Below, piece by piece: positions 51,430 to 59,429 of a stretch of 64,000 bases of DNA. The DNA lies in assembly GCA_035606695.1 (NCBI GenBank), contig DATNEW010000026.1:186001-250000 (forward strand). The letters are read 5' to 3'. The number at the start of each line of letters is the position of its first letter. The first letter of the stretch is position 1. Under the pieces are notes generated by a model that worked only from the letters and a program-made list of their open reading frames with translations, ran no database searches and was not told where the DNA came from. Made by a program: the position numbers and the translations under genes. This stretch comes from Gemmatimonadaceae bacterium. Its GTDB lineage: Bacteria > Gemmatimonadota > Gemmatimonadetes > Gemmatimonadales > Gemmatimonadaceae.

Positions 51430-51648
51430 ACCACGGACGACGTCGGACGTCCACGGATCGGCACGGAGACGGCGTTAAAACGGGTGAAGGGCGTTTGAAG
51501 TTCAAAACTCTTTTTTTAGAAAACCCTCAAGACGCTTCGCGCCGAGGGGCATCATGAGGGTTTTCTTAAAAAAGTCTTCCGACGGCAGTTGACGACAGTT
51601 CACGCCGTCTCCGTGCCCGTCCGTGGACGTCCCGATGTTGTCCGTGGT
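51430..51648. repeat. Long inverted-repeat element, family 2 copy 2
   Basis: The left arm (51430-51475) starts ACCACGGACGACGTCGGACG and ends GGCACGGAGACGGCGT; the right arm (51602-51648) is nearly its complement. Inside is a second stem (terminator at 51505-51580) and 10-bp units on the right (GACGGCAGTT, GACGACAGTT). It stands between the DUF1592-DUF1552 pair and the ankyrin operon, all on the minus strand. Confidence 0.85.
51505..51580. terminator. Bidirectional terminator in family 2 copy 2
   Basis: AGAAAACCCTCA (51518-51529) and TGAGGGTTTTCT (51555-51566) form a perfect stem; flanking CTTTTTTT on the left and AAAAAAGTCTT on the right extend it and give T-runs in both directions. It would end the DUF1592-DUF1552 transcript. 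Confidence 0.8.
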
Positions 51649-51684
51649 ACGCTTTTGTCGTTGTACACTCTCTCTCGTCAACAC

Positions 51685-53085
51685 CTAGCCGTTCAACGAG
51701 AACGCTCCGGTGCTGTCCCCGAACTGCTTCACGTCATCGCACCCGAGCTGGTGCATCAACGACACGAACACGTTCGCCATCGGCGTGCCGTCCGGCGCCT
51801 TGAGATGCGTGTTGCTCGGCATGCCCACGTTCTTGCCGCCCATCAGAATCAATGGGCAGCGGCGATGGTTGTGCACGTTGCCATCCGCCATCGGCGAGCC
51901 GTACATGACGACCGTGTTGTCGAGCAGGTTCGAATCGCCGTCCGGCGTGTTCTTGAGCTTCTCGAGCAGATACGGCAGCATGCCGACGTGATAGCGATTG
52001 ATCTTGTTGAAATCCATGATGTTCGCTTCACGCCCGCCGTGGTGCGACGCGGGATGGAATCCCTTGTCCGTGCCGCTCTCCGGATACGAGCGGCTCGACG
52101 CGTCGCGACCCGTCTTGAACGAGAACACGCGCGTCATGTCGCTCTGCAGCGCGAGCACCTGGAAGTCGAACATCAACTGCATGTGCTCGGCGAATGAATC
52201 CGGAACGCCGATCGGCGCTTCGGGCAGCTCGCGCGCTTCACCGCTCGAGTTGCGCGCCTCGACCGTCTGAATGCGGCGCTCCAGCTCGCGGACGTCCTCG
52301 AGATACTTGTCGATGCGCTGGCGATCTTCCGGCCCGACCTGCCGCTTGAGATCGTTCGCCTCGGAGGCGACCCAATCGAGAATGCTGCCCTTCGCCTTGC
52401 GACGCACCGCGCGATCGGCGTTGTTGTCGCCCGCGCCGAACAACAGATCGAACGCCGTGCGCGGATTGCGAATCATCGGCAGCGGCTCGCTCGGACCCGC
52501 CCACGAAATCGTGTCGGTGTAGGCGCACGCGTAGTTGTAATCGCAACCGCCGCCACGATCCAGGTTCTCGATGCACAGCTGCATCGACGGAATCGCCGCG
52601 TCATGCCCAATGCGCCGCGCGATGAGCTGATCCATCGACGTGCCGACGTACACGTCCGAGCCCTGCGTCTGCTTCGGATGCGACTGCGTCAGGAACACCG
52701 CGCTCGACCGGAAGTGGTCGCCGCCGATCTCGCTCGCCTCGAACGCCTCGGCCATGCGGACGTCGGTGTTGCTGATGATCGCGAGATTATTGCGCCACGG
52801 CTCCAGCGGCTTGAGCGCCGAGTCGGCGACGAAGTCGAAGCTCGACCCGGTGCCCTGCGGCGCCCAGAGGTATTTGCTCGAGCCCCACAGGTTGGAGCCC
52901 GCCGCGCCATGCACCGATTCGATCGCGATGAACCGCGTTTTCGCGCCCGCCGCGGCCGACTCACCGAGCCGGCTGAGATTGCGAAACGCCGGGACCATCG
53001 CGTCGAGGTAGGGCAGCGCGACCATCGCGCCCATTCCCCGAAGGAACGTGCGCCGCGGAAGGCTCTTACCGGTGATGATTTCCAT
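51685..53085 (-). CDS. DUF1552 protein with Tat signal
   Basis: The 466-residue protein starts with a twin-arginine signal (RRTFLRGMGAMVALPYLDAM). The rest fits DUF1552: KTRFIAIESVHGAAGSNLWG, DHFRSSAVFLTQSHPKQTQG, YVGTSMDQLIARRIGHDAAI, GFHPASHHGGREANIMDFNK and NNVVMYGSPMADGN-like blocks near the end. It is exported folded, suggesting a cofactor or metal. GGGGAG eight bases upstream supports the start. It lies 22 bases after DUF1592, the usual partner, so they are one transcript. Confidence 0.9.
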   Translation of the reverse strand: MEIITGKSLPRRTFLRGMGAMVALPYLDAMVPAFRNLSRLGESAAAGAKTRFIAIESVHGAAGSNLWGSSKYLWAPQGTGSSFDFVADSALKPLEPWRNNLAIISNTDVRMAEAFEASEIGGDHFRSSAVFLTQSHPKQTQGSDVYVGTSMDQLIARRIGHDAAIPSMQLCIENLDRGGGCDYNYACAYTDTISWAGPSEPLPMIRNPRTAFDLLFGAGDNNADRAVRRKAKGSILDWVASEANDLKRQVGPEDRQRIDKYLEDVRELERRIQTVEARNSSGEARELPEAPIGVPDSFAEHMQLMFDFQVLALQSDMTRVFSFKTGRDASSRSYPESGTDKGFHPASHHGGREANIMDFNKINRYHVGMLPYLLEKLKNTPDGDSNLLDNTVVMYGSPMADGNVHNHRRCPLILMGGKNVGMPSNTHLKAPDGTPMANVFVSLMHQLGCDDVKQFGDSTGAFSLNG

Positions 53086-53107
53086 TATTGATCTCCCCGT
53101 GACATGC

Positions 53108-55594
53108 CTACTGTTTCTCCGCGTCGGCCGTCTGGGCCTCGGCGCGCTTCATGTGGAACGCCGGACTCTTCACGATTCCCATCACGAACGACGAGAACTT
53201 GTAGTCATTCCGCGCGGCATCACGCGCGATGGCGCGCACCGTCGGCTGATCGAAGTCCTCGACGCGGCGGCCGATCGCGTAGGCCATGAGATTCTCCGTG
53301 AACGTGCGCACGAGCGGAATCGGTCGCTTGAGCAGCGCGTTCATGAGCTCCGTCGGACTCGCGACCTGCGTGCCGTCGTACAGCTTGCCCTGCGTGTCGA
53401 GCAACACGCCGTTTTCGCGATACCGCCACCGTCCCGTCACGTCGAAGTTGTCGAGCGACAGGCCGATCGGATCCATGAACTGGTGGCACGCGTTGCACGT
53501 CGGATTGCGGCGGTGGATCTCCATGCGCTCGCGCGTCGTGAGCTGATGGCCGTCCTTGCCGTCGGCCGTCTCGTCGAGCGTCGGTATGTTCGGCGGCGGC
53601 GGGGGCGGCGGCGAGCCAAGCAGCACCTGCATCACCCACTTGCCGCGCAGCACCGGCGACGTGCGGTTCGCGACGGACGTTTGCACGAGCATCGAACCCT
53701 GCCCGAAAATGCCGCGGCGGTTGGAGTCCGGATACTGCACCATCCGGAAGTCCTCGCCCGACACGTTGGGAATTCCATAGTGCTCGGCCAGCCGTTCGTT
53801 TACAAAAGTATAATTAGCGTTATATAAATCCATCATGCTCTTGTCGCGGTGCACGATGTCCGCGAAGAAGAGCTCCGTCTCGCGCCGCATGTCGTCGGCC
53901 AGCTGCTGCGTGAAATCCGGGAACCAGAACGGATCGGGCCGCACCTTGTCGATGTCCGAGAGCCTGAGCCACTGGCCGGCGAACCGCGTGGAGAGCGAAT
54001 TCGCGGCGCGCGGATCGGCCAGCATGCGCTTGGCCTGCTTCTCGAGCATCGCGGGGTTCGACAGCTGATGCTTGGCGGCGAGCGCCAACAACGTATCGTC
54101 GGGAATGCTCGACCACAGGAAGAACGAGAGCCGGGAGGCGAGCTCGTAGTCGCTCAGCTCGTAATTCGTCCCGCTCGTGACGTTCAGCGGCGCCGTCTCG
54201 ATGCGGAACACGAAGTAGGGGCTCGCGAGCAGGGCCTGCAGCATCGAGCGAATGCCTTCCTCGAAGCCGCCGCCGTCCGGATTGCTCTTCGCCGCGCCCT
54301 TCGTGTAGAACGACATCAAGCCGTCGACGTCGTGCTTCGTCAACGGACGGCGATACGCCTTCATGCCGAGCCGGTTGACGATCTGCTGCGCGCACGCGGT
54401 CTCGCTCAACTTGGCCGACGGGCGACACGAGAAGATGATCTTCCGGCTCGGCGTCTCGGACAGGCCGACGGTCTTCTGCGGCCCGATCACCGACAGGTCG
54501 AGCAGATGCGGCGGCGCGGTGGTGCCGGCGCTCGCGGTGCCGTTCGACGCCAGCGACCATTCGTGCGGACGAATGAGATCTTCGTACGGCCCCTCGAAGC
54601 GACGCACGAATGCCGCGGACACTTTCTGCTGGCCCGCCTTCACGAGGATCGGCTCGGTGACGAACTTGTCGACGCCCAGCGGCAGATCCGCCGAGTTCAC
54701 GGACTTGTCGACGTTGCGCTCGTACTTGATGAGCGAGACACGCTGGCCGTCGATCGAGACGTCGACGTCCTCCAGCTCCATGCCCACGCCGCCTTCGATG
54801 TTGATCTTGAACTGGTAATAGCCGTCGGCGGGGAAGACGTGATCGGCGACGATGCCGCCGCGCGTGCCGTACGGCGTTCCCTCGATATGATCCCAGGGAT
54901 GCTGCGAGATGTAGGACGACACGGGATACGTCGTCTGCGCGACCGCGGCCTTCGTGTCGCCAACGGCCAAACGGCTCACCGCGGATGCGGCATTCAAGTA
55001 CGACTCGAGCAGCGTCGGCGACAGCGCCTGAACGTCGGCGATGTTGTCGAAGTTCGCGCTCTTGGTATCGAGCGGCAGATAATCGCCGGCGTTGATGTCG
55101 ACGCCGAGCAGATCTTTTACAGCATTCTCATACTCGTCGCGGTTGAGCCGCTGGAACGGACGCGTGCCGGCGTTCACCGGCGCACCGTGGTCGATCACGT
55201 TCTCGATCGTCTCGACGAGCGAGAGCAGCGTGTCGCCGCCCGGACGCGGCACACCCGGCGGCGGCATCATCTGCGCGCGCAGCTTGCGAATCATCAGCTC
55301 GCCGACGTCGCGGCGGGCGACGATCTTGTCGACGTCGAAATCGTCGAGCGAGAGATTGCCGGTCATGTCACTCGAGTTGTGACACACGGAGCAATACTGC
55401 GCGACGACTTGATTGAGCGCGGCGGAGGAGACGCGCGACGGGCGATGGGCGATGGGCGCTGGGCGATGAACGGCCGAAGGCGCAGGACCCGCCGGTGCGA
55501 AGAACGAATGCGCGGGGTTGCCGCCGATCGCGGTGCCGACGCGAAATGCGAGAACGGCCGTACTGGCCGCGACGATCGCAAAGAGGACCTTCAC
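53108..55594 (-). CDS. DUF1592/DUF1588/DUF1585 protein with cytochrome-like CxxCH
   Basis: The 828-residue protein starts at a GTG with GGAGGAAGG upstream and has a signal/anchor segment (LFAIVAASTAVLAFRVG). Near residue 72 VAQYCSVCHNSSDMTGNLSL holds a CxxCH heme-c-type motif. Domains of the planctomycete-type DUF1587, 1592, 1588 and 1585 family follow, including RLNRDEYENAVKDLLGVDIN, RLSFFLWSSIPDDTLLALA and a second CxxCH, NPTCNACHQFMDPIGLSLDN. It is probably a periplasmic heme-binding redox protein working with DUF1552. A CGCCCAT repeat encodes the linker after the signal. Confidence 0.88.
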   Translation of the reverse strand: MKVLFAIVAASTAVLAFRVGTAIGGNPAHSFFAPAGPAPSAVHRPAPIAHRPSRVSSAALNQVVAQYCSVCHNSSDMTGNLSLDDFDVDKIVARRDVGELMIRKLRAQMMPPPGVPRPGGDTLLSLVETIENVIDHGAPVNAGTRPFQRLNRDEYENAVKDLLGVDINAGDYLPLDTKSANFDNIADVQALSPTLLESYLNAASAVSRLAVGDTKAAVAQTTYPVSSYISQHPWDHIEGTPYGTRGGIVADHVFPADGYYQFKINIEGGVGMELEDVDVSIDGQRVSLIKYERNVDKSVNSADLPLGVDKFVTEPILVKAGQQKVSAAFVRRFEGPYEDLIRPHEWSLASNGTASAGTTAPPHLLDLSVIGPQKTVGLSETPSRKIIFSCRPSAKLSETACAQQIVNRLGMKAYRRPLTKHDVDGLMSFYTKGAAKSNPDGGGFEEGIRSMLQALLASPYFVFRIETAPLNVTSGTNYELSDYELASRLSFFLWSSIPDDTLLALAAKHQLSNPAMLEKQAKRMLADPRAANSLSTRFAGQWLRLSDIDKVRPDPFWFPDFTQQLADDMRRETELFFADIVHRDKSMMDLYNANYTFVNERLAEHYGIPNVSGEDFRMVQYPDSNRRGIFGQGSMLVQTSVANRTSPVLRGKWVMQVLLGSPPPPPPPNIPTLDETADGKDGHQLTTRERMEIHRRNPTCNACHQFMDPIGLSLDNFDVTGRWRYRENGVLLDTQGKLYDGTQVASPTELMNALLKRPIPLVRTFTENLMAYAIGRRVEDFDQPTVRAIARDAARNDYKFSSFVMGIVKSPAFHMKRAEAQTADAEKQ
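55442..55468. repeat. Heptamer repeat inside the DUF1592 gene
   Basis: Reverse complement of the CGCCCAT repeat at 4191-4223, identical over 26 bp. It encodes a short Arg/Pro/His-rich linker (HRPAPIAHRPS) between the signal segment and the first domain. Confidence 0.7.
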
Positions 55595-55860
55595 GCTGAG
55601 CCTTCCTCCGCGCTTACGAAGGGGACGAGGGGCGGTACGGCCTTACAAACCACGCGCGTCGATCGACTGCACTTGCCAGAATCGATGGGTGGGACGACCG
55701 GGCCAGAAATCCGCGCAAGTCGCCTCTCGCCATCTATAGTTGCTTCTACGTACAAGCAATGTCCGGCGTTTAAACGGCCATCGCAAGGCGCAGATTGTAT
55801 ACACAACGGGTCAACCAATTGGCCTGAAGCGGCTTGCGGCCCCCGCACGGTCATCCCCGC

Positions 55861-55950
55861 GCTACCGCTCGCTACGCGTTGCTGAACCGTGCTCAATCTT
55901 GCTGCACCTTGCTGAACCTTGCTGGATCTTGCTGGATCTTGCTGGATCCT
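55861..55950. repeat. Decamer array GCTGGATCTT
   Basis: Nine consecutive 10-bp units each begin with GCT; the last three are GCTGGATCTT, GCTGGATCTT, GCTGGATCCT, and divergence grows towards the left. It lies between the LMF-like gene stop and the DUF1592 start, in non-coding DNA (10 is not a codon multiple). The rest of 55595-55979 holds no gene. Confidence 0.85.
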
Positions 55951-55979
55951 GCCGACGCGCGCCGCGCTGTTGGCGCTTG

Positions 55980-57593
55980 CTACCTCGCGCCAATGAACTC
56001 GATCTTTCCGGTGCTATCCCGCTGAACGATGCCCGAGAAGACGCCCAACTCCTGCCGCCGCCACCACGCTCCGGTTCTCCGCTTGGTTGCCCAGTCGGTG
56101 AACCAGTACTGCCACAGCACAGTGCGCACCGCCGCGGGAGGATGCCCTCCGAACGGATCTCGGCGAAACAGCCGCAGCACCGACGGGCTGCCTTCGACCA
56201 ACCGCTCCTGCGCCGCGACCACCCACGGCGACCCCTGCCACGGCCCGAGCGACGCGAACCACAAATTCCACTCGAAGCGCGGCTGATAGGGCGCGTAGAC
56301 GCCCGGCCGCTCCATGACATCCTGCGGCTTGTAGCGGAAGGGATAGACAGTCCATGTCCTTCCGCCGTCGCTCGTGCCCTGAAATTCGATCTCGTAGCGC
56401 GCGACGGTCATCGTGGCGAAGAGGCCATACGCGTTCGCGATGCGGAACGGCTCGAGCGCGCGCTCGGGCGCGGCGAAGAAGCTGCGCGAGCCCGGCGCGA
56501 GGAAGGCCCAGAGCGTGGCGTAGAAGATCCAGGCGAGAAAGAAAGTCTCGGCGACCGCCCCTCGCGTCATCCCGAGCGAGCCTTTCCCCCCTCCTGTCAT
56601 CCCGAGCGAGCGAGCGAAGCGAGCGAGTCGAGGGACCCCCGTCCCGGCGGAGGAGCTCTCCTCGGCGTACGGGGGTCCCTCGACTCGCTGACGCTCGCTC
56701 GGGATGACATACGCTCCCTTACGCCCTCTCAGGGCGACACGTTGCAGCACCCTGTCATCCACCAACAACACCCCGAGCATGAGCACCAGATAATTCAAAA
56801 ACGCATAATTCGCCGTCGCGATGATCCCGATCTGCAACAACGTCGTCCCGAACGCGCACCACAGCCGCAACCGCCTCGGCAAGAACACCGCCCACACCAC
56901 GAACAGCTCGATGCCGAGCGTCACGCCGACCGTGAACGCGTGATACCAGTGCGGGAAATGCTGGACGTACCAGCCCGGCCACGCCGGCAGCGGACCATTC
57001 TGGTAGTAGTCGTCCATCGCGGTGAAGTTGCGCCAGTGCACGTCGCCGCTCATCAACTTCACGAGCCCTGACTCGAAGTAGATCCGAAACCACTCCCAGC
57101 GGAGCATGAAGAGGCTGATCCGCGACGGCGGATCACCGCCCCCAAGTCCGGGGCGAAGACCGCGCGGCGCGAAGCACACGGCGATCGCGCCGGCCTCCAG
57201 CAGCATCCCGTCCGATTGATACGACGAGAAATCCTGCAGCGTCGTGACACACGACAGAAACAGGAGCGTCGCCACGACGAGACTCAGGCGCGGCCAGATA
57301 TTGAGCACGATCGCGATCGAGCTCACGAGCCCGAGTGCGACGACGATCGTCAGCGCACGGTCGCCGGCGCCGAGCCAGAAGAGGCTCGGCACGTACCAGA
57401 AGCGCGCGGCGCCGGCGGCCGCGGCGACGTCGGTCAAATACTGACCCGCGGGCAGAATGCCCCGCTCGCCGATCAGTCCATGAATCTGAAACGCCAGCGA
57501 GTAGAACGCGGAAAAGAAGATCGCGCCAAGCGCACGCAGAAAAATCCAGCGCGGCCGGAGATATCCGGCACCCGCATCGGCGCGATTGGTCAC
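55980..57593 (-). CDS. Lipase-maturation-factor-like membrane protein with repeat insertion
   Basis: The protein of about 537 residues resembles LMF1: [20 protein letters not shown] at the start, [38 protein letters not shown] in the middle, then a C-terminal beta domain ([40 protein letters not shown]). Several membrane helices are present. Eukaryotic LMF1 helps fold lipases; the bacterial role is unknown. A GTG at 57593 overlaps the YbjQ stop as GTGA and is the likely start. A family 3 palindrome (56596-56708) is inserted in frame, adding about 40 unrelated residues between two helices. Confidence 0.8.
   Translation of the reverse strand: MTNRADAGAGYLRPRWIFLRALGAIFFSAFYSLAFQIHGLIGERGILPAGQYLTDVAAAAGAARFWYVPSLFWLGAGDRALTIVVALGLVSSIAIVLNIWPRLSLVVATLLFLSCVTTLQDFSSYQSDGMLLEAGAIAVCFAPRGLRPGLGGGDPPSRISLFMLRWEWFRIYFESGLVKLMSGDVHWRNFTAMDDYYQNGPLPAWPGWYVQHFPHWYHAFTVGVTLGIELFVVWAVFLPRRLRLWCAFGTTLLQIGIIATANYAFLNYLVLMLGVLLVDDRVLQRVALRGRKGAYVIPSERQRVEGPPYAEESSSAGTGVPRLARFARSLGMTGGGKGSLGMTRGAVAETFFLAWIFYATLWAFLAPGSRSFFAAPERALEPFRIANAYGLFATMTVARYEIEFQGTSDGGRTWTVYPFRYKPQDVMERPGVYAPYQPRFEWNLWFASLGPWQGSPWVVAAQERLVEGSPSVLRLFRRDPFGGHPPAAVRTVLWQYWFTDWATKRRTGAWWRRQELGVFSGIVQRDSTGKIEFIGAR
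56596..56708. repeat. Palindromic hairpin element, family 3 copy 2, inside a gene
   Basis: The 113-bp element has the same ends (GTCATCCCGAGCGAGCG, CGCTCGGGATGAC) and inner arms as the copy at 2578, in opposite orientation. An extra partial end, GTCATCCCGAGCGAG, stands at 56566-56580, so the element may be nested or duplicated at one edge. It lies in the LMF-like gene and is read through in frame. Confidence 0.85.
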
Positions 57594-57952
57594 ACGTCCG
57601 GGGTCCGCATCTTCGGCGCCACGCGAACCGCGGTGCCGTAGCACAGCACTTCGCTCACGCCCTTCATCACTTCGGTCGCGTCATAGCGCACCGCGATGAG
57701 CGCGTTCGCCCCGAGCGCCCTCGCGTGCTCCACCATGGCCTCGAAGGCGTCGGCGCGCGTTCGCTCGCACAGCTCGGTGAGCAAGGTGATGTTGCCGCCG
57801 CCCAAAGTCTGTAGCGAGGCGCCGATGGTGCCGAAAATGGAACGGGAGCGGACGACGATCCCGCGGACGACGCCGAACGTTTGCACGATGTCGTAGCCCG
57901 CGATGTCGTTCGCGGTCGTCGTAACGAAGTCAGGAAGCTCGCGCAGAGGCAT
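57590..57952 (-). CDS. YbjQ family protein
   Basis: The 120-residue protein fits the YbjQ (DUF74) family: [40 protein letters not shown] and [17 protein letters not shown]. Family members form pentamers; a metal role has been suggested. It is slightly longer than usual. The stop overlaps the start of the LMF-like gene (GTGA), so translation is coupled, and the gene is divergent from the zinc-ribbon gene at 57998. Confidence 0.9.
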   Translation of the reverse strand: MPLRELPDFVTTTANDIAGYDIVQTFGVVRGIVVRSRSIFGTIGASLQTLGGGNITLLTELCERTRADAFEAMVEHARALGANALIAVRYDATEVMKGVSEVLCYGTAVRVAPKMRTPDV

Positions 57953-57997
57953 GGTTGGGCTCGGCTGAGGCTGAGAGATCGACTAACTTACCAGGTG

Positions 57998-58309
57998 ATG
58001 GAGCCGTTCGCCGAATCAACGTGTCGGTTGTGCCGCGTCGCGACCGCAAAAGTGCACTTCACCGAGGATAGCCGCGTCATCGACGTGGACTGTCCGAAGT
58101 GCGGAAAATTCCGGGTGGAAATCCCCGGCTATCACATCACGCTCGACGCCCTCTCGGGCGCGCAGCGTCTCGAGATCTCCACGCACATTCAGGCACGGCG
58201 GAAGAAGGGCGAGGCATCGCCGCTCGTCACGCTCGAGTATCTGAACGAGTTGGTGAGCGCCGAAGCACCGCCCAAGTCGCCCGCCGACGAATCGCAGCGG
58301 CCCGCGTAA
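57998..58309 (+). CDS. Small zinc-ribbon protein of unknown function
   Basis: The 103-residue product starts MEPFAESTCRLCRVATAKVH and carries CRLC plus DVDCPKCGKFRV, a four-cysteine zinc site. The rest is a helical domain (LSGAQRLEISTHIQARRKKG). It may bind nucleic acid, but no family is certain. AGGTG directly before the ATG is a weak ribosome site. The stop is followed at once by the 10-bp array. Confidence 0.65.
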   Translation: MEPFAESTCRLCRVATAKVHFTEDSRVIDVDCPKCGKFRVEIPGYHITLDALSGAQRLEISTHIQARRKKGEASPLVTLEYLNELVSAEAPPKSPADESQRPA

Positions 58310-58310
58310 T

Positions 58311-58354
58311 TACGCGTCGTCACGCATCGTCACGCATCGTCACGCATCGTCACG
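58311..58354. repeat. Decamer array CGTCACGCAT
   Basis: Four to five 10-bp units (TACGCGTCGT, CACGCATCGT three times, CACGCGATCC) fill the gap between two convergent genes; the last unit contains the stop codon of the phosphatase gene. Confidence 0.85.
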
Positions 58355-59429
58355 CGATCCATCCGCTCTCCCGCGCATGCCGCGCGACGCCACTCGTATC
58401 CTCGGCCAGCACCAATGACGAACCCGCCGCGCGCACTTCGTCCGCGAGTGCACGCACCGCCGCCGAACGCTCCGCATTCGCGCTGACGTCGCGAATGTAG
58501 ATCGCGAGAATGCGCCCGCGAAATTCATGCGTGATCGCGCGGTAGATCTCCGGATCATGCTGACTGGTGTCGCCGATCAGAATGAACGGCAGCGACGGAT
58601 AGAGCGTCAGGATCTCTCGAATCAACGGCTCCTTGTAGCGCCGCAGCTCTTCGCCATGTAGGGCGTTCATGCTCACGTCCCAATCGCGAAGCAGAATTGG
58701 GCCCGCCGGAATTTCCTTGAGCTCCAGGAATTCGGCGATGACGTCGTACAAGTTCCACGGGCTCGACGAGACATAGAAGATCGGGTTGCGACGCTGGCCG
58801 TCGCCGCCGCGCTCGAGTGCCCGATAGAACGACGCCACACCCTCGAATGGCAATCGCGTGCGCGCATTTCCCAACGCGAGCGCGCGCGCCGCCGACAACA
58901 CATTCGATACGCCGGATTGAATCACGGTGTCGTCGAGATCGCTGATCACGCCGAACGACGCCGTCTCCCGCGGAACGCGAATGTCGGCGGCCGCGAGCAC
59001 GTCCGGTTGATTCGCGCGTAGCGGCGCCAGCAAGCGCAGTCGCGCGCGCTGCCAGTCCTCAGCCGAGACCGGTCGAACGACCTCCATCCATTCGCGAAAG
59101 AATCCTTCGTCGTCGGCGACCACTTCGCGCACGACGTCGTCGAACGTGACTCGCACGCGCGCACGCGGGACGCCCGCGCTGCCGATTCGCTTATAGGTGT
59201 TGATCAGATTGCCGATCGCGCTGTCGCTGTCGCGCGACGGACCGATGTCGCGCGATTCCAGCACGCGACCCTGGACCAGCATGCGTTGGTGCGTGCCGAA
59301 CCCGCGGTACGCCTGAATCTCATACGGCTGCGGACCGGAGCCGGCGAGGATGCGAAGGCCCAAACGTTCGGCCTCGTTGAATACCTCGCCGGCGAGATCG
59401 CCCAGCCGGTCCCGCCAGCCGGGCGTCAC
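58350..59429 (-). CDS. APP1-type (DUF2183) phosphatase-like protein
   Basis: The 359-residue protein ends in an APP1 catalytic domain of HAD type: FGVISDLDDTVIQSGV (DxDxT), FYVSSSPWNLYDVIAEFL and FILIGDTSQHDPEIYRAI. The yeast relative APP1 is a phosphatidate phosphatase; bacterial substrates are unknown. The N-terminal half carries IQAYRGFGTHQRMLVQGRV, usual for DUF2183 proteins. The GTG at 59429 overlaps the permease stop as GTGA and fixes the start; the frame remains open further back inside the permease gene but is not coding there. Confidence 0.85.
   Translation of the reverse strand: MTPGWRDRLGDLAGEVFNEAERLGLRILAGSGPQPYEIQAYRGFGTHQRMLVQGRVLESRDIGPSRDSDSAIGNLINTYKRIGSAGVPRARVRVTFDDVVREVVADDEGFFREWMEVVRPVSAEDWQRARLRLLAPLRANQPDVLAAADIRVPRETASFGVISDLDDTVIQSGVSNVLSAARALALGNARTRLPFEGVASFYRALERGGDGQRRNPIFYVSSSPWNLYDVIAEFLELKEIPAGPILLRDWDVSMNALHGEELRRYKEPLIREILTLYPSLPFILIGDTSQHDPEIYRAITHEFRGRILAIYIRDVSANAERSAAVRALADEVRAAGSSLVLAEDTSGVARHARESGWIA

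Noticed and set aside
55861-55950. CRISPR array
   Set aside because: Units are 10 bp without unique spacers; no cas genes are nearby.
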